A stretch of 53,384 bases of DNA from the NCBI GenBank assembly GCA_019637695.1, contig JAHBVG010000041.1, forward strand, positions 1-53,384, written 5' to 3'. The position numbers were made by a program, and so were the translations under genes. Below, in pieces: positions 16,515-25,429 of this stretch. How positions within the stretch are numbered: position 1 is the stretch's first letter; every line of letters starts with the position of its first letter. A model generated the notes under the pieces. It had not been told where the DNA came from and did not search any database. It saw nothing but the letters and a program-made list of their open reading frames with translations. Origin of the DNA: Caldilineaceae bacterium. Its GTDB lineage: Bacteria > Chloroflexota > Anaerolineae > Caldilineales > Caldilineaceae.

Positions 16515-19500
16515 ATGCACCCCAAGCGCAGTCTGCCCGGCCACTTAAAGCCTCTCCTCGTTCCGCTATTCATCCTACTGTTTGCATCGTGGTTGTCGTC
16601 ATCGACCTTTGCTCAATCTGTGGATTCCCCCTGGCTTACGTACAAACAAGAAGGTGGATTGGCTTCTAATAGCGTTTGGAAGATCCTGCCCACCAATGGG
16701 GAAATCTGGTTTGGCACCGATAACGGCGTGAGCCGTTTTAACGGCGAGTGGATCTCGTGGCGGGGCGGCAGCGGCTTCGTTGAGGGCGCTGTGTTGGCGT
16801 TAGCCACAGGTGCCACCCAGAATGTGATTTGGGCCGGCACAGCGCGCGGCGACCTTCTCTATTGGGAGGGCGAGACCTGGCAAAAGGTCATCACCTTAAG
16901 TCATCCCATCCAGGTATTGGAATTCTTTGACGGTGAACTCTGGATTGGAACCGGAGCGGGGCTCTACATTTGGAAAGGGACGGAGACGATCCCCGTCGGG
17001 AACCTGGGCAATGCTTCCATCCAAAGCATTGCCGTCCATGCCAGTACCATGTGGGTGGGAACCGATCAAGGTCTCTGGCTTTTCCAACGCCAATCCTGGT
17101 CTAAAATCACCGTGGAGGATGGCCTGCCCAGCAACAACATCACCGCGCTCTGGATCGATCCTAATGGCCCGATTTGGGTCGGCACCAACACAGGGCTGGC
17201 GCAGCGCAACCCCATTACAGGCATCTGGAACACAGTTATTACAGAAAGTATCGAAGGGCGACCGTTCCGTGTTCAAGCGCTGACGGGCAACAGCAACGGC
17301 GAAGTATGGGGGGGCACCGACGGGGATGGCTATTTTCAGACCGGTGCAGGCGGTCATATTCGCTCTTTCCCTGGCGATGTCGGCCTGACGACGCGCTTTG
17401 TACAGGAAGTTGCGCTGGATAAGGATGGTTCAATCTGGTTCGGTACTGCCTCTGGCGTCTTTCGCAAGGACCAGAATATGTGGGTGAAGGAGCTTCAGGA
17501 CGGCGTACGCTTCCCTGGCATCAACTATATCAACACCCTGCTGGTCGATAGTCACAACCGTATCTGGATCGGGACCCAAGGCGCCGGCATTCGCCTGAAA
17601 GAGAACGGCTCCGAGGCGTCGAATGAAGAAATCACCTTCACCACAGAAGGGGTTGGTCCTGTTGAAGAAGGGGAGGTCCCTTCCGAAGAGGATCTGCTTT
17701 CAGAGAATGTCTTGCCTGACAATTTTGTGAATACCCTCATCGAGGATCAGGAGGGGCGGATCTGGGCTGGGACGAATCAGGGGGTAGCCGTCTACAGCAA
17801 AATCGACCAGCAGTGGACACAACCGATCTCCACGAGCCTCCTGCCGGATCCTGTGGTTCGCGTCTTGTTGAGCGATCAGAATTTTCTCTGGATCGGCACC
17901 GCCAGGGGGCTGGCCCGCTATGGTCTGGTCAGTGGCGAACTGATTTGGATCGACGAACTGACCGGGCAGAATATCTACTCTTTGGTTCTCGATCCGCTGC
18001 GCCAACTCTGGGTGGGGACGCTGGATAATGCTATCTTTGTACACGACAAAGATGATGTATGGGTCCACTACCCGCAAATTCCCGGCAACCCAAATACAGT
18101 TGCCGGGAACGCCATTGTTTCCCTCTCCCCTGTGGCGGGGGGCGGCATCTGGGCGGCTATCAATCGCGTTGGTCTCAATTACTGGGATGGCGAAAAGTGG
18201 GTCGATTTTACCCAACGCATCGACCTGCCCAGCAATCTGCTTTACACACTCTATACCGATCCTCTCGATGGCTCACTTTGGATCGGGAGTGAAGGCGGTG
18301 TAACGCGCTATGATGGACGCACCTGGGAAACGTTGCAAGTTGGCGATATTATGCCCAATGCCTCGATCTTTGCCATTGCACGTGCGCACGATGGCAGTTA
18401 CTGGTTTGGGGGGAAAGATGGCCTCACCTTCTATCGCCCCGAAAAAAGCCCACCGTGGATTCGGATCGATACCATTGCCGGTTCCACCGTCCAAATTACG
18501 GCTGACAAAGTTGAAATTGAGACAGGCAGCCAGATCGGTGTGCGCTTTGTCGCCGGTGATCTACACACGGCGCCAGCGGATCTCAATATTCTCTACCGTA
18601 TCGTCGGCCCTGGGCAGATCGGCGAGTGGCTTCCAACCAGCAGTGAATTTCTCCAACTCTCTGCGTTTGAGCAGCCTGGCCTCTTCCGGGTTGAACTGAT
18701 GGCGCGCGATCAGTCATTTAACTATTCGGACGCCGCCAACCTCAGCATTGATGTTGTGGTCCCGCCTCCCACTGTTCAGATTCCTATCTTTGGGGCAGTC
18801 CAACGGGACACACTGATCGCCTTCTCTGCCATTGCCAGCGTCGCCGTGATCAGCTTTGTGATCATGAGCATTGGCATTGTGCGCAACCGTCGCCGTGTGC
18901 GCGAGGCCCTGATCCGGGGCTACAACCCCTTTGTCAGCGGCGAACCCGTCCGCCGCGAGGATATGTTCTTTGGCCGCTACGATCTTCTACAGCGCATTAT
19001 TGATACCCTGCACAACAACAGCATTATGATCCACGGCGAGCGCCGGATCGGCAAGACAACCTTGCTCTACCAGTTAGCGGCCCGTCTGCGCGAAGTGGAT
19101 GACGCCGAGTTTTGGTTTATTCCGCTCTATATTGATCTGGAAGGCACCGCCGAAGATGGCTTTTTCCATTTTCTCATGGAAGAGATCTTAAACGGCGCGC
19201 TGACCCTGCCCGGCGCTCGCGAGGATGTACAGCCCATGCTCCAAGCGTTGCTCTATTACACAGTGCCTACCCATGATTACTCGGATCGTGAATTTAGTCG
19301 CGATCTGCGCGATGTCATCCGCGTTCTGACCACCTACGGGGAAGAACACCACCCCAATAAGCACCTGCGCATTATTCTACTTCTCGACGAAATGGATGTG
19401 ATGAGCAGCTACAATCGGATTGTACAGCAACGGCTTCGGCGCATCTTTATGCGCGACTTTTCCGCAACGCTGGGCGCTGTGGTGGCGGGCATCCAGATCA

Positions 19501-19898
19501 GTAAAGAATGGGATCGAGTGGAAAGCCCCTGGTACAACCTCTTCAACGAGATCGAACTTGGGCCATTTGATCGTCAGCAAGCCATCGAATTGCTGGTCGA
19601 ACCCATTCGTGAATACTATCGATACGAACCTGCGGCGTTGGAATTTATCATCGATCACAGTGATGGCCGCCCTTATCGGCTACAGCAGTATGCGCTGGAA
19701 GCGGTGAATCGTATGCTCGCCGACGGCAGAAATGTCATCAACTTACGCGACGTGGAATATGCACATGAGCATATTCAGCGTATGAGTACTGCCGCCGATC
19801 TTGGGCTTAATTCTGCTCAATCCAAAGCTGAGACGCCCGCAGAGGATGAGCCATCCCCGGCGGTGATGACGCCCAACCAGGAATCAACTGTAGAATAG
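16515..19898 (+). CDS. Transmembrane sensor: two beta-propellers, Y_Y_Y domain and STAND-type ATPase
   Basis: The protein has 1127 residues. After a signal peptide there are about fourteen Reg_prop repeats (IWFGTDNGV, LWIGTGAGL, IWVGTNTGL, LWIGSEGGV and so on), enough for two seven-bladed propellers. A Y_Y_Y-like beta-sandwich follows (about 675-755), then one membrane helix (about 768-792). The cytoplasmic part starts with YNPFVSGEPV and FFGRYDLL and has a Walker A GERRIGKTT (841-849), a Walker B ILLLDEMD (Asp958, Glu959) and a C-terminal helical region. The outer half matches hybrid two-component sugar sensors, but no histidine kinase or receiver is present. The start ATG 16515 has AAGGAA eight bases upstream. 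A second ATPase gene follows after 26 bases, so the two probably form one system. Confidence 0.88.
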   Translation: MHPKRSLPGHLKPLLVPLFILLFASWLSSSTFAQSVDSPWLTYKQEGGLASNSVWKILPTNGEIWFGTDNGVSRFNGEWISWRGGSGFVEGAVLALATGATQNVIWAGTARGDLLYWEGETWQKVITLSHPIQVLEFFDGELWIGTGAGLYIWKGTETIPVGNLGNASIQSIAVHASTMWVGTDQGLWLFQRQSWSKITVEDGLPSNNITALWIDPNGPIWVGTNTGLAQRNPITGIWNTVITESIEGRPFRVQALTGNSNGEVWGGTDGDGYFQTGAGGHIRSFPGDVGLTTRFVQEVALDKDGSIWFGTASGVFRKDQNMWVKELQDGVRFPGINYINTLLVDSHNRIWIGTQGAGIRLKENGSEASNEEITFTTEGVGPVEEGEVPSEEDLLSENVLPDNFVNTLIEDQEGRIWAGTNQGVAVYSKIDQQWTQPISTSLLPDPVVRVLLSDQNFLWIGTARGLARYGLVSGELIWIDELTGQNIYSLVLDPLRQLWVGTLDNAIFVHDKDDVWVHYPQIPGNPNTVAGNAIVSLSPVAGGGIWAAINRVGLNYWDGEKWVDFTQRIDLPSNLLYTLYTDPLDGSLWIGSEGGVTRYDGRTWETLQVGDIMPNASIFAIARAHDGSYWFGGKDGLTFYRPEKSPPWIRIDTIAGSTVQITADKVEIETGSQIGVRFVAGDLHTAPADLNILYRIVGPGQIGEWLPTSSEFLQLSAFEQPGLFRVELMARDQSFNYSDAANLSIDVVVPPPTVQIPIFGAVQRDTLIAFSAIASVAVISFVIMSIGIVRNRRRVREALIRGYNPFVSGEPVRREDMFFGRYDLLQRIIDTLHNNSIMIHGERRIGKTTLLYQLAARLREVDDAEFWFIPLYIDLEGTAEDGFFHFLMEEILNGALTLPGAREDVQPMLQALLYYTVPTHDYSDREFSRDLRDVIRVLTTYGEEHHPNKHLRIILLLDEMDVMSSYNRIVQQRLRRIFMRDFSATLGAVVAGIQISKEWDRVESPWYNLFNEIELGPFDRQQAIELLVEPIREYYRYEPAALEFIIDHSDGRPYRLQQYALEAVNRMLADGRNVINLRDVEYAHEHIQRMSTAADLGLNSAQSKAETPAEDEPSPAVMTPNQESTVE

Positions 19899-19924
19899 AT
19901 TCTCTTTAGCAGAACGGTTAGAAG

Positions 19925-21235
19925 ATGCGTAATCCTTACATTGTAGGGCGATGGTTATTTGGGAAAGATCACTATGGGCGACAGCGGGTACTCGACTATT
20001 TGCTGAACGTACAGGAACCTGCGACCTGGGTGGTCGGCACCCGACGCATGGGTAAAACCTCTCTGCTGCGCCAACTTGAATGGATGACGAGCCAGACAGA
20101 GTCGCCGTTGGTCCCCCTCTTCTGGGATCTGCAAGGATGCGAAACGCCCGCTGATCTCGATTACGAGTTGTTCATCTCGGTTGAGGATCAGCAAAGGCGG
20201 TTCGAAGCGCTGGGTGTAAATATCGCCAGCCTCGAAACAATGGATACAATCCGTATCCTGCGCACTTTGCAGCGGACGTTGCGCGAGTCGAACAAACAAC
20301 TCTTCCTCTTGATTGACGAGACCGAAGCCCTGATCAACGTCGCCGCCCGCGATAGTTCCGTCCTAGCGCGGTTGCGCAAACTCTTTCAGAGTGGCAATCA
20401 GCGCACAGTTATGGTCGCCACCAAGTCATTGATGCGGCTCAACGATCTATCCCTGGGCTGGAATACAAGCCCCTTCCTCTTTGGCGTTAATCTCGTCAAC
20501 CTGTGGAGCCTTGACGCCGACGCCAGCCGCGCCCTGGTGTTGCAACAACAGAGCGATTTTCCACTCAATGTCGATAGTGATCTGGTCGAGGATGTACTCA
20601 TCCATACCCACCGCCACCCCTACCTGATCCAATACCTCTGCGCGCGGCTCTTTGAAAGCACCTCCGACACCACGGGGACATTGCGCCCAATCAGGGACAT
20701 GGATCTCCAGCCAGATCAGCTGCTCTCTGGCTTTTTTCAGATCGACTTTGACCATCTGACCGCGGTCGAGCGCCAGATCCTGTTGACAGTGGCGCGCCAC
20801 AGCGTTATCTCAGACGAAAAGCTCTACGCCGAATTGGCGAACGAATCACCTGCGCGTGTCTCCACATTCGTTTATGGCATGAACAAACTCGGCCATCTGC
20901 GCTCTGTCTACGGTCAATGGACTCTGGGCAACGAGTTTCTACGCCGCTGGGTGTTGGAAAATTATGATCAGTTGATCCACGCCGTCCAATCTCAGATCAG
21001 CGATCAAGGCGTCGAGTCCTTGTTGGTGGCTGGGCGAAAAATGGAACAGGGCTATCTTCAACAGGAACTGCGCGTTCTCCAGACCCGGCTCGATGGCCTG
21101 CTTGAGCAGCGTAATGGCTACGCTGGCGAAGTTCCCCTCCTACTCTCTACAGAGATCCACAATCTGCGCCGTGAAATCAGCCTGCTTGGCGAACAACTGC
21201 GTGATCTCGATAAACTCGCACTTCCTCTGACTTAG
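19925..21235 (+). CDS. STAND-type P-loop ATPase with C-terminal coiled coil
   Basis: This 436-aa cytoplasmic protein starts almost directly with its ATPase domain (NPYIVGRWLFGKD). Walker A is GTRRMGKTS with Lys44, and Walker B is LFLLIDETE with Asp131 and Glu132. A sensor-like region, VMVATKSLMRL, lies near residues 162-172. A winged-helix-like segment follows (about 280-340), and the last 55 residues are a charged coiled coil. Its ATPase resembles the output domain of the preceding sensor, so the two may assemble or compete. No effector domain such as a nuclease, protease or DNA-binding fold is obvious. The gene probably ends before the hairpins at 21279-21466. Confidence 0.85.
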   Translation: MRNPYIVGRWLFGKDHYGRQRVLDYLLNVQEPATWVVGTRRMGKTSLLRQLEWMTSQTESPLVPLFWDLQGCETPADLDYELFISVEDQQRRFEALGVNIASLETMDTIRILRTLQRTLRESNKQLFLLIDETEALINVAARDSSVLARLRKLFQSGNQRTVMVATKSLMRLNDLSLGWNTSPFLFGVNLVNLWSLDADASRALVLQQQSDFPLNVDSDLVEDVLIHTHRHPYLIQYLCARLFESTSDTTGTLRPIRDMDLQPDQLLSGFFQIDFDHLTAVERQILLTVARHSVISDEKLYAELANESPARVSTFVYGMNKLGHLRSVYGQWTLGNEFLRRWVLENYDQLIHAVQSQISDQGVESLLVAGRKMEQGYLQQELRVLQTRLDGLLEQRNGYAGEVPLLLSTEIHNLRREISLLGEQLRDLDKLALPLT

Positions 21236-21278
21236 GCCATGCCAAGATTTCAATGATCGTAACTGTAGAGCCGTCTAC

Positions 21279-21357
21279 CGTAGGGGCACGGGTGGGGGCG
21301 AGAAGCATGCTCGCCATAAACCGAATGTTTAAGCCCGCCCCCACCCGTGCCCCTACG
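21279..21357. repeat. Perfect 22-bp inverted repeat with GTAGGGG arms
   Basis: The arms at 21279-21300 and 21336-21357 are exact complements; the first reads CGTAGGGGCACGGGTGG and continues in G. A 35-base centre separates them. The GTAGGGG/CCCCTAC tips recur in other palindromes of this window. It lies between two genes on the same strand. Confidence 0.8.
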
Positions 21358-21392
21358 CCCCGCCCATCGGGGGATGATGTCCTCCCTAACTT

Positions 21393-21419
21393 TTGACAGC
21401 AAACATATTAACGTATAAT
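21393..21419 (+). promoter_or_regulatory. Sigma-70-like promoter upstream of the aminotransferase operon
   Basis: TTGACA (21393-21398) and TATAAT (21414-21419) match consensus exactly but are 15 bases apart, shorter than the usual 17. Predicted transcription would start near 21426, directly ahead of a terminator-like hairpin. Confidence 0.5.
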
Positions 21420-21429
21420 GCATCAAAAG

Positions 21430-21466
21430 AAATCTGGCTGAGCCGGGTGGCTCAGCCAGATTTTTG
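21430..21466 (+). terminator. Strong hairpin with T-run; possible attenuator
   Basis: A 15-bp perfect stem (ATCTGGCTGAGCC core) with loop GGGT is followed by T residues. It can end transcription from the ATPase operon upstream. Because a promoter lies just before it, it may also stop short leader transcripts ahead of the aminotransferase gene. Confidence 0.75.
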
Positions 21467-21545
21467 ATAGTCATGTTGCTTGTTCCAACTGTGCAGCCAC
21501 CGGTAAACAGGGCGCACTGCAAAAAAGAGAAGGTAAGCATACTTC

Positions 21546-22679
21546 ATGAGCCAACCCATCCCGTTGGTCGATCTTAAGGCGCAATATGCCACAATCCAAT
21601 CTGAGGTGGATCGCGCCATCCGCCGCGTCGTAGAAAATACAAATTTTATCATGGGGTCAGAAGTCAGCAACTTTGAAAAAGCCTTTGCGAACTTCTGCGG
21701 CGTCAAGCATTGTGTGGGGGTTGGCAGCGGAACCGCCGCGCTCGAACTCGTTTTGCGCGCGCTGGGGATTGGTCCTGGCGATGAGGTGATCACCGTCGCG
21801 CATACCTTTATTGCCACCGCCGAGGCCATTTCAGCGGTTGGGGCGCTCCCGATCTTTATCGACATCGATCCCCAAACCTATAACATGTCTTCAAGTGCGC
21901 TCGTGCAGACCATTAACGAACGCACGCAGGCCATCATTCCCGTCCACATTTATGGGCAACCCGCCGACATGACCACCATCGGCGCCATTGCCAGCCAGCA
22001 CAATATCCCCATCATTGAGGACGCGGCCCAGGCGCATGGCGCAATCTGGGCAGGGCGCAAAGTCGGCGGATTGGGGAGAGCCGCCTGTTTTAGCTTCTAC
22101 CCCGGCAAGAATCTCGGCGCCTATGGGGATGCTGGCGCTGTGACCACCGACGATGACGAGGTAGCCGCGCAGGTGCGACTGCTGCGGAATCATGGTCGCC
22201 ACGACAAATATTTGCACGAGATCAAGGGTTTCGGCCATCGCATCGACGCCCTCCAATCGGCGATTTTGGGCGCAAAGCTCCCCTTTTTGGATGAGTGGAC
22301 CGCGGCGCGACAGCGGTTGGCTGCCCGCTACACTGAGCTTTTGAGCGATTTGGAATTGATGTTGCCCTCTGTGGACGCGCAGGCCGAGTCGGCCTGGCAT
22401 CTTTACGTTATCCGCACGCCGCTGCGCGAAGAGATGTTTGATCATCTGAAAACACAGGGCATTGGCGCTGGCGTCCACTACCCGATCCCACTCCATTTGC
22501 AACCGGCTTACGCCGATCTCAATTACAGCCCTGGCGATCTGCCCGTCACCGAAGCTGTGGCCAAGAGTTGTTTGAGCCTTCCACTCTACCCTGAAATGAG
22601 CGACGAACAGCAGGATCGGGTTGTAGCTGCGATCCGTACCTTTTTGGAGAAGCAAGGATGGACGGAACCCAACAATTAG
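21546..22679 (+). CDS. DegT/DnrJ/EryC1/StrS family PLP-dependent sugar aminotransferase
   Basis: The 377-aa protein converts keto sugars, usually nucleotide-linked, to amino sugars. The PLP-binding lysine is Lys188 in SFYPGKNLGA, and the aspartate that contacts the pyridine ring is Asp159 in IIEDAAQAHG. The SGTAALEL segment (61-68) is also typical. The gene is followed by a GT2 glycosyltransferase that overlaps its end by 22 bases, which points to surface-glycan or glycolipid synthesis. The ribosome site is weak; the nearest AAGG is over ten bases upstream. Confidence 0.92.
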   Translation: MSQPIPLVDLKAQYATIQSEVDRAIRRVVENTNFIMGSEVSNFEKAFANFCGVKHCVGVGSGTAALELVLRALGIGPGDEVITVAHTFIATAEAISAVGALPIFIDIDPQTYNMSSSALVQTINERTQAIIPVHIYGQPADMTTIGAIASQHNIPIIEDAAQAHGAIWAGRKVGGLGRAACFSFYPGKNLGAYGDAGAVTTDDDEVAAQVRLLRNHGRHDKYLHEIKGFGHRIDALQSAILGAKLPFLDEWTAARQRLAARYTELLSDLELMLPSVDAQAESAWHLYVIRTPLREEMFDHLKTQGIGAGVHYPIPLHLQPAYADLNYSPGDLPVTEAVAKSCLSLPLYPEMSDEQQDRVVAAIRTFLEKQGWTEPNN

Positions 22680-23710
22680 CAAAAGAGATCATGGATGGTG
22701 CAGCGCCTGGCCCGGTCGCCACTGTCGAGGATAGCCTCGCCTCGCTCCATCTGGTAGTCCAGCCGGATATTTTGCCGCTGGCGCTTTCGGTGGTGATCCC
22801 GGCTCGTAACGAAGAAGCGACAATTGTGGATGTAGTGACCCGAGCCTTTGCGGCCTTCACCGAATTGGGGCGTAGGGGCGAAGTGCTGGTGGTCAACGAT
22901 GGCTCCACTGACCGCACCGGCGCGCTGTTGCTGGCGTTACAGACAGAATTCCCCGATCTGCATGTTTTCACCAATCGACGCAGCCACGGCATGACGGCGG
23001 CGCTACAGCGCATGTTTGCTGCCAGCCGCGGTGAAGTGGTGATCCTGATCCCCGCGGACCTGGAATCCGATCCGCTGGTAGACGTGCCGGCGCTGGTCCA
23101 TCACATGGAAGCGGCGGATCTCGACGTGGTGGCAGGTTGGCGGCAAGGGCGGCGCGACGGCAAGATCTTTGCCAGCTCGATCTACAACTTCATCATGCGT
23201 CAACTGGCCGGGGTCAAGGTCCACGACGGAAACTGGATCAAGGCTATGCGTCGCGAGATGATCGATACCCTGCCGCCCCTGCGCTCGGATTGGCACCGCT
23301 TTCTGCTCATGATCGCCGCCCATCAGGGCTTCCGCATTGGCGAAGTGAAGACGTTTTACCAGCCGCGGCGCTCTGGCAGCAGCAAATTCGGCTTCAGCCG
23401 CATCCCCATCAGCTTTTTGGATGTGCTTGTCGTCAAATTTCTGCTCACTTTTAGCCGTTCCCCCATGCGCTTCTTCGGCGGGCTGGGGCTGGCCGGCATC
23501 GTGATCAGCCTGCTTACCTTTGTCTACCTGACCGGTCTCTATTTCTTCTTTGAGACCCAGCAACGTCCTGTCTTCCTGGCTGCTGGCATCCTGGCGGTGA
23601 TCAGCGTACTCCTGATCCTCGTCGGCTTTTTGGCCGAACTCATCGTCAGCCAGACCGAGCGCATCGACGAACTCGAGCGCCATTGGCACGCCGAGCGGGG
23701 ACCAAAGTGA
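22658..23710 (+). CDS. GT2 family glycosyltransferase with C-terminal membrane helices
   Basis: This 350-aa protein has a GT-A fold N-terminal domain: SVVIPARNEE near residue 46, VVNDGSTDRTG near 80, and the acidic metal-binding stretch PADLESD near 131. Two membrane helices lie near 275-325. This layout matches polyprenyl-phosphate sugar transferases of the DPM1/GtrB type. It probably loads a sugar onto an undecaprenyl carrier at the inner membrane. The start ATG 22658 lies within the end of the aminotransferase gene and has GGAG eight bases upstream. Heptamer repeats begin right at its stop codon. Confidence 0.9.
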   Translation: MDGTQQLAKEIMDGAAPGPVATVEDSLASLHLVVQPDILPLALSVVIPARNEEATIVDVVTRAFAAFTELGRRGEVLVVNDGSTDRTGALLLALQTEFPDLHVFTNRRSHGMTAALQRMFAASRGEVVILIPADLESDPLVDVPALVHHMEAADLDVVAGWRQGRRDGKIFASSIYNFIMRQLAGVKVHDGNWIKAMRREMIDTLPPLRSDWHRFLLMIAAHQGFRIGEVKTFYQPRRSGSSKFGFSRIPISFLDVLVVKFLLTFSRSPMRFFGGLGLAGIVISLLTFVYLTGLYFFFETQQRPVFLAAGILAVISVLLILVGFLAELIVSQTERIDELERHWHAERGPK

Positions 23711-23792
23711 CGGCAGACAGCAGACCGCGGACGGCAGACGGTGGAGCGTACCACGCACGACGCACTATCCAATATCAAATACCCTATCTCCA
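23711..23792. repeat. Degenerate heptamer repeats between the GT2 gene and menG
   Basis: The whole 82-base spacer is made of repeat-like text: GGCAGAC and CGGAC units, then TATCCAAT-type units ending at CTCCAATG. The menG start codon lies inside the last unit, and no purine-rich ribosome site is visible. Confidence 0.7.
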
Positions 23793-24497
23793 ATGACCAA
23801 CCTACCCTCCCTCCATGAAAAAGCCGGTTACGTCAACCGCATGTTTGCCGATATTGCGCCGCGCTATGATCTAATGAACCGGCTCATGACCGGCGGCCAG
23901 GATATGCGCTGGCGCGTGGAGTTGATCAAGCTCTGCGATCTCCCGCCCCACGGCAAGTTGCTCGACGTAGGAACCGGCACCGGTGACATCGCCTACGAAG
24001 CGCTGCGCCAGCATCCATCGGTGACGGCGATTGGCTGTGACTTCACCTTCGAGATGATGGCCGTGGGTCAGGGGAAAAGTCGACGCGCCCCGGTCTATTT
24101 TGCCCAGGGTGATGGGCTGCGTCTGCCTTTCCCGGACCATACCTTTGACGCCGTGACCAGCGGTTTTCTGCTGCGCAACGTGGTGGATATTGACGCCGCC
24201 CTGAGCGAACAGCGTCGAGTCACCAAACCCGGCGGGCGCGTCATCTGTCTGGAGACAACGCCGCCCAGCCAGACGTTGTCGGGACCGCTGGTGCGCTTTC
24301 ACATGTTCCGCGTGATCCCCTTGTTGGGGCGGATCATTTCGCCGCGGGGCAACGCCTATCAATATCTGCCGCAAAGCACAACCGTCTTCCCCGAACCAAA
24401 GGAGATGGCGCGCAAAATGGAACGCGCCGGGCTGAAGCACGTCTTCTACCGCAAAAAGATGTTGGGGACAGTGGCGATTCATGTGGGGACGGCGTAG
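23793..24497 (+). CDS. menG: Demethylmenaquinone/ubiquinone methyltransferase
   Basis: The 234-aa protein is a class I SAM methyltransferase of the UbiE/MenG family, which methylates the quinone ring in the last step of menaquinone synthesis. Family marks are YVNRMFADIAPRYDLMNRLM (13-32), the SAM-binding LDVGTGTGD (57-65), and the SGFLLRNVVD segment near 129-138. UbiE-type genes can serve either quinone; menaquinone is more likely in Chloroflexota. The C-terminal motif usually seen (YLPQS near 189-193) is present. The start codon sits in a heptamer repeat and lacks a Shine-Dalgarno site. Confidence 0.92.
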   Translation: MTNLPSLHEKAGYVNRMFADIAPRYDLMNRLMTGGQDMRWRVELIKLCDLPPHGKLLDVGTGTGDIAYEALRQHPSVTAIGCDFTFEMMAVGQGKSRRAPVYFAQGDGLRLPFPDHTFDAVTSGFLLRNVVDIDAALSEQRRVTKPGGRVICLETTPPSQTLSGPLVRFHMFRVIPLLGRIISPRGNAYQYLPQSTTVFPEPKEMARKMERAGLKHVFYRKKMLGTVAIHVGTA

Positions 24498-24503
24498 AAG
24501 AAA

Positions 24504-24626
24504 TAATGAGTAATGAGTAATGAGTAAATGTCGGTGGACAACTGGTTGCACAATAGGGTGATTCCCAATGACCGACCAACTTCTCCATCTACTCATTACT
24601 CATTACTCATTACTCATTACTCATTA
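24504..24626. repeat. Inverted heptamer arrays: three TAATGAG and five CTCATTA units
   Basis: Three TAATGAG units (24504-24524) face five CTCATTA units (24592-24626) across 67 bases. They can pair as a 21-bp stem. The arrays fill the gap between menG and the next methyltransferase gene, leaving 26 bases for its ribosome site. Confidence 0.9.
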
Positions 24627-24652
24627 CGATTTATCCACACCAAGGAATTCTG

Positions 24653-25408
24653 ATGACGACGACCGAACCCATCTCCGATCTCCACGGCGCGCGGGCGGCG
24701 CTGCGCGGCAACCCATCCTTTGTCTGGCGCGCAGGGCAGGAACGCCGGTTGAAGATGATTTTGGATTGGTCGCCCCGTCCCTTGCGGCGGGCGCTGGTGG
24801 ATGGCTGCGGGGTGGGCATGTATGTGAAGGCGTTGCAGCCTCACGCAACCGAGATCTACGGCATCGACATCGAGGGCGAACATTTGGAACGGGCCGTGGA
24901 GATGGTCCCTGACGCCTATCTACAACTGGCGCGTGGGGAAGAATTGCCCTATGCCGACAACTTCTTCGATTTGATCCTCTCGCACGAGGTCTTGGAACAT
25001 GTGCAGGATGATCGCCACGCCGCCGCCGAGATGGCGCGCACGCTGCGCCCTGGCGGCCGCGCTGTGATCTTTGTCCCCAATCGTCTCTACCCCTTCGAGA
25101 CCCACGGCCACTATTGGGAGGGCGAATACCACTTTGGCAACACCCCGTTGATCAACTACCTGCCCGATCCGCTGCGGGATCGGTTAGCTCCCCATGTGCG
25201 CGCCTACACCCGTTGGGGACTGCTCGATCTCTTTGTGGGCCAGCCCGTGCGCGTCCTTCACCACACGCAGATCTTCCCCGGCTACGATAACATCGTTCAC
25301 CGCCGCCCGCAGATGGGGAAATGGCTGCGTCGCATCACCTACGCCCTGGAGCAGAGTCCGCTCGCCATCTTGGGGATCAGTCACTTCCTCGTGGTGGAGA
25401 AGGTGTGA
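24653..25408 (+). CDS. Class I SAM-dependent methyltransferase
   Basis: This 251-aa protein has a Methyltransf_11-type Rossmann fold: LVDGCGVGMYV as the SAM-binding loop (near residues 45-55), the acidic end of strand 2 in YGIDIEGEHL, and HEVLEHVQDD (about 110-119) as the motif after strand 4. The acceptor is unknown. It follows a GT2 and MenG, so a lipid, quinone or glycan acceptor is possible but not shown. AAGGAA lies five bases before the start. Confidence 0.85.
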   Translation: MTTTEPISDLHGARAALRGNPSFVWRAGQERRLKMILDWSPRPLRRALVDGCGVGMYVKALQPHATEIYGIDIEGEHLERAVEMVPDAYLQLARGEELPYADNFFDLILSHEVLEHVQDDRHAAAEMARTLRPGGRAVIFVPNRLYPFETHGHYWEGEYHFGNTPLINYLPDPLRDRLAPHVRAYTRWGLLDLFVGQPVRVLHHTQIFPGYDNIVHRRPQMGKWLRRITYALEQSPLAILGISHFLVVEKV

Positions 25409-25429
25409 GAAGCGGAACTTTGTTATTGC

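Noticed and set aside
24504..24626. TAATGAG/CTCATTA arrays considered as an attachment site or replication origin iterons
   Set aside because: No integrase, DnaA boxes or rep gene are nearby, and the same class of heptamers occurs at many other places in the window.
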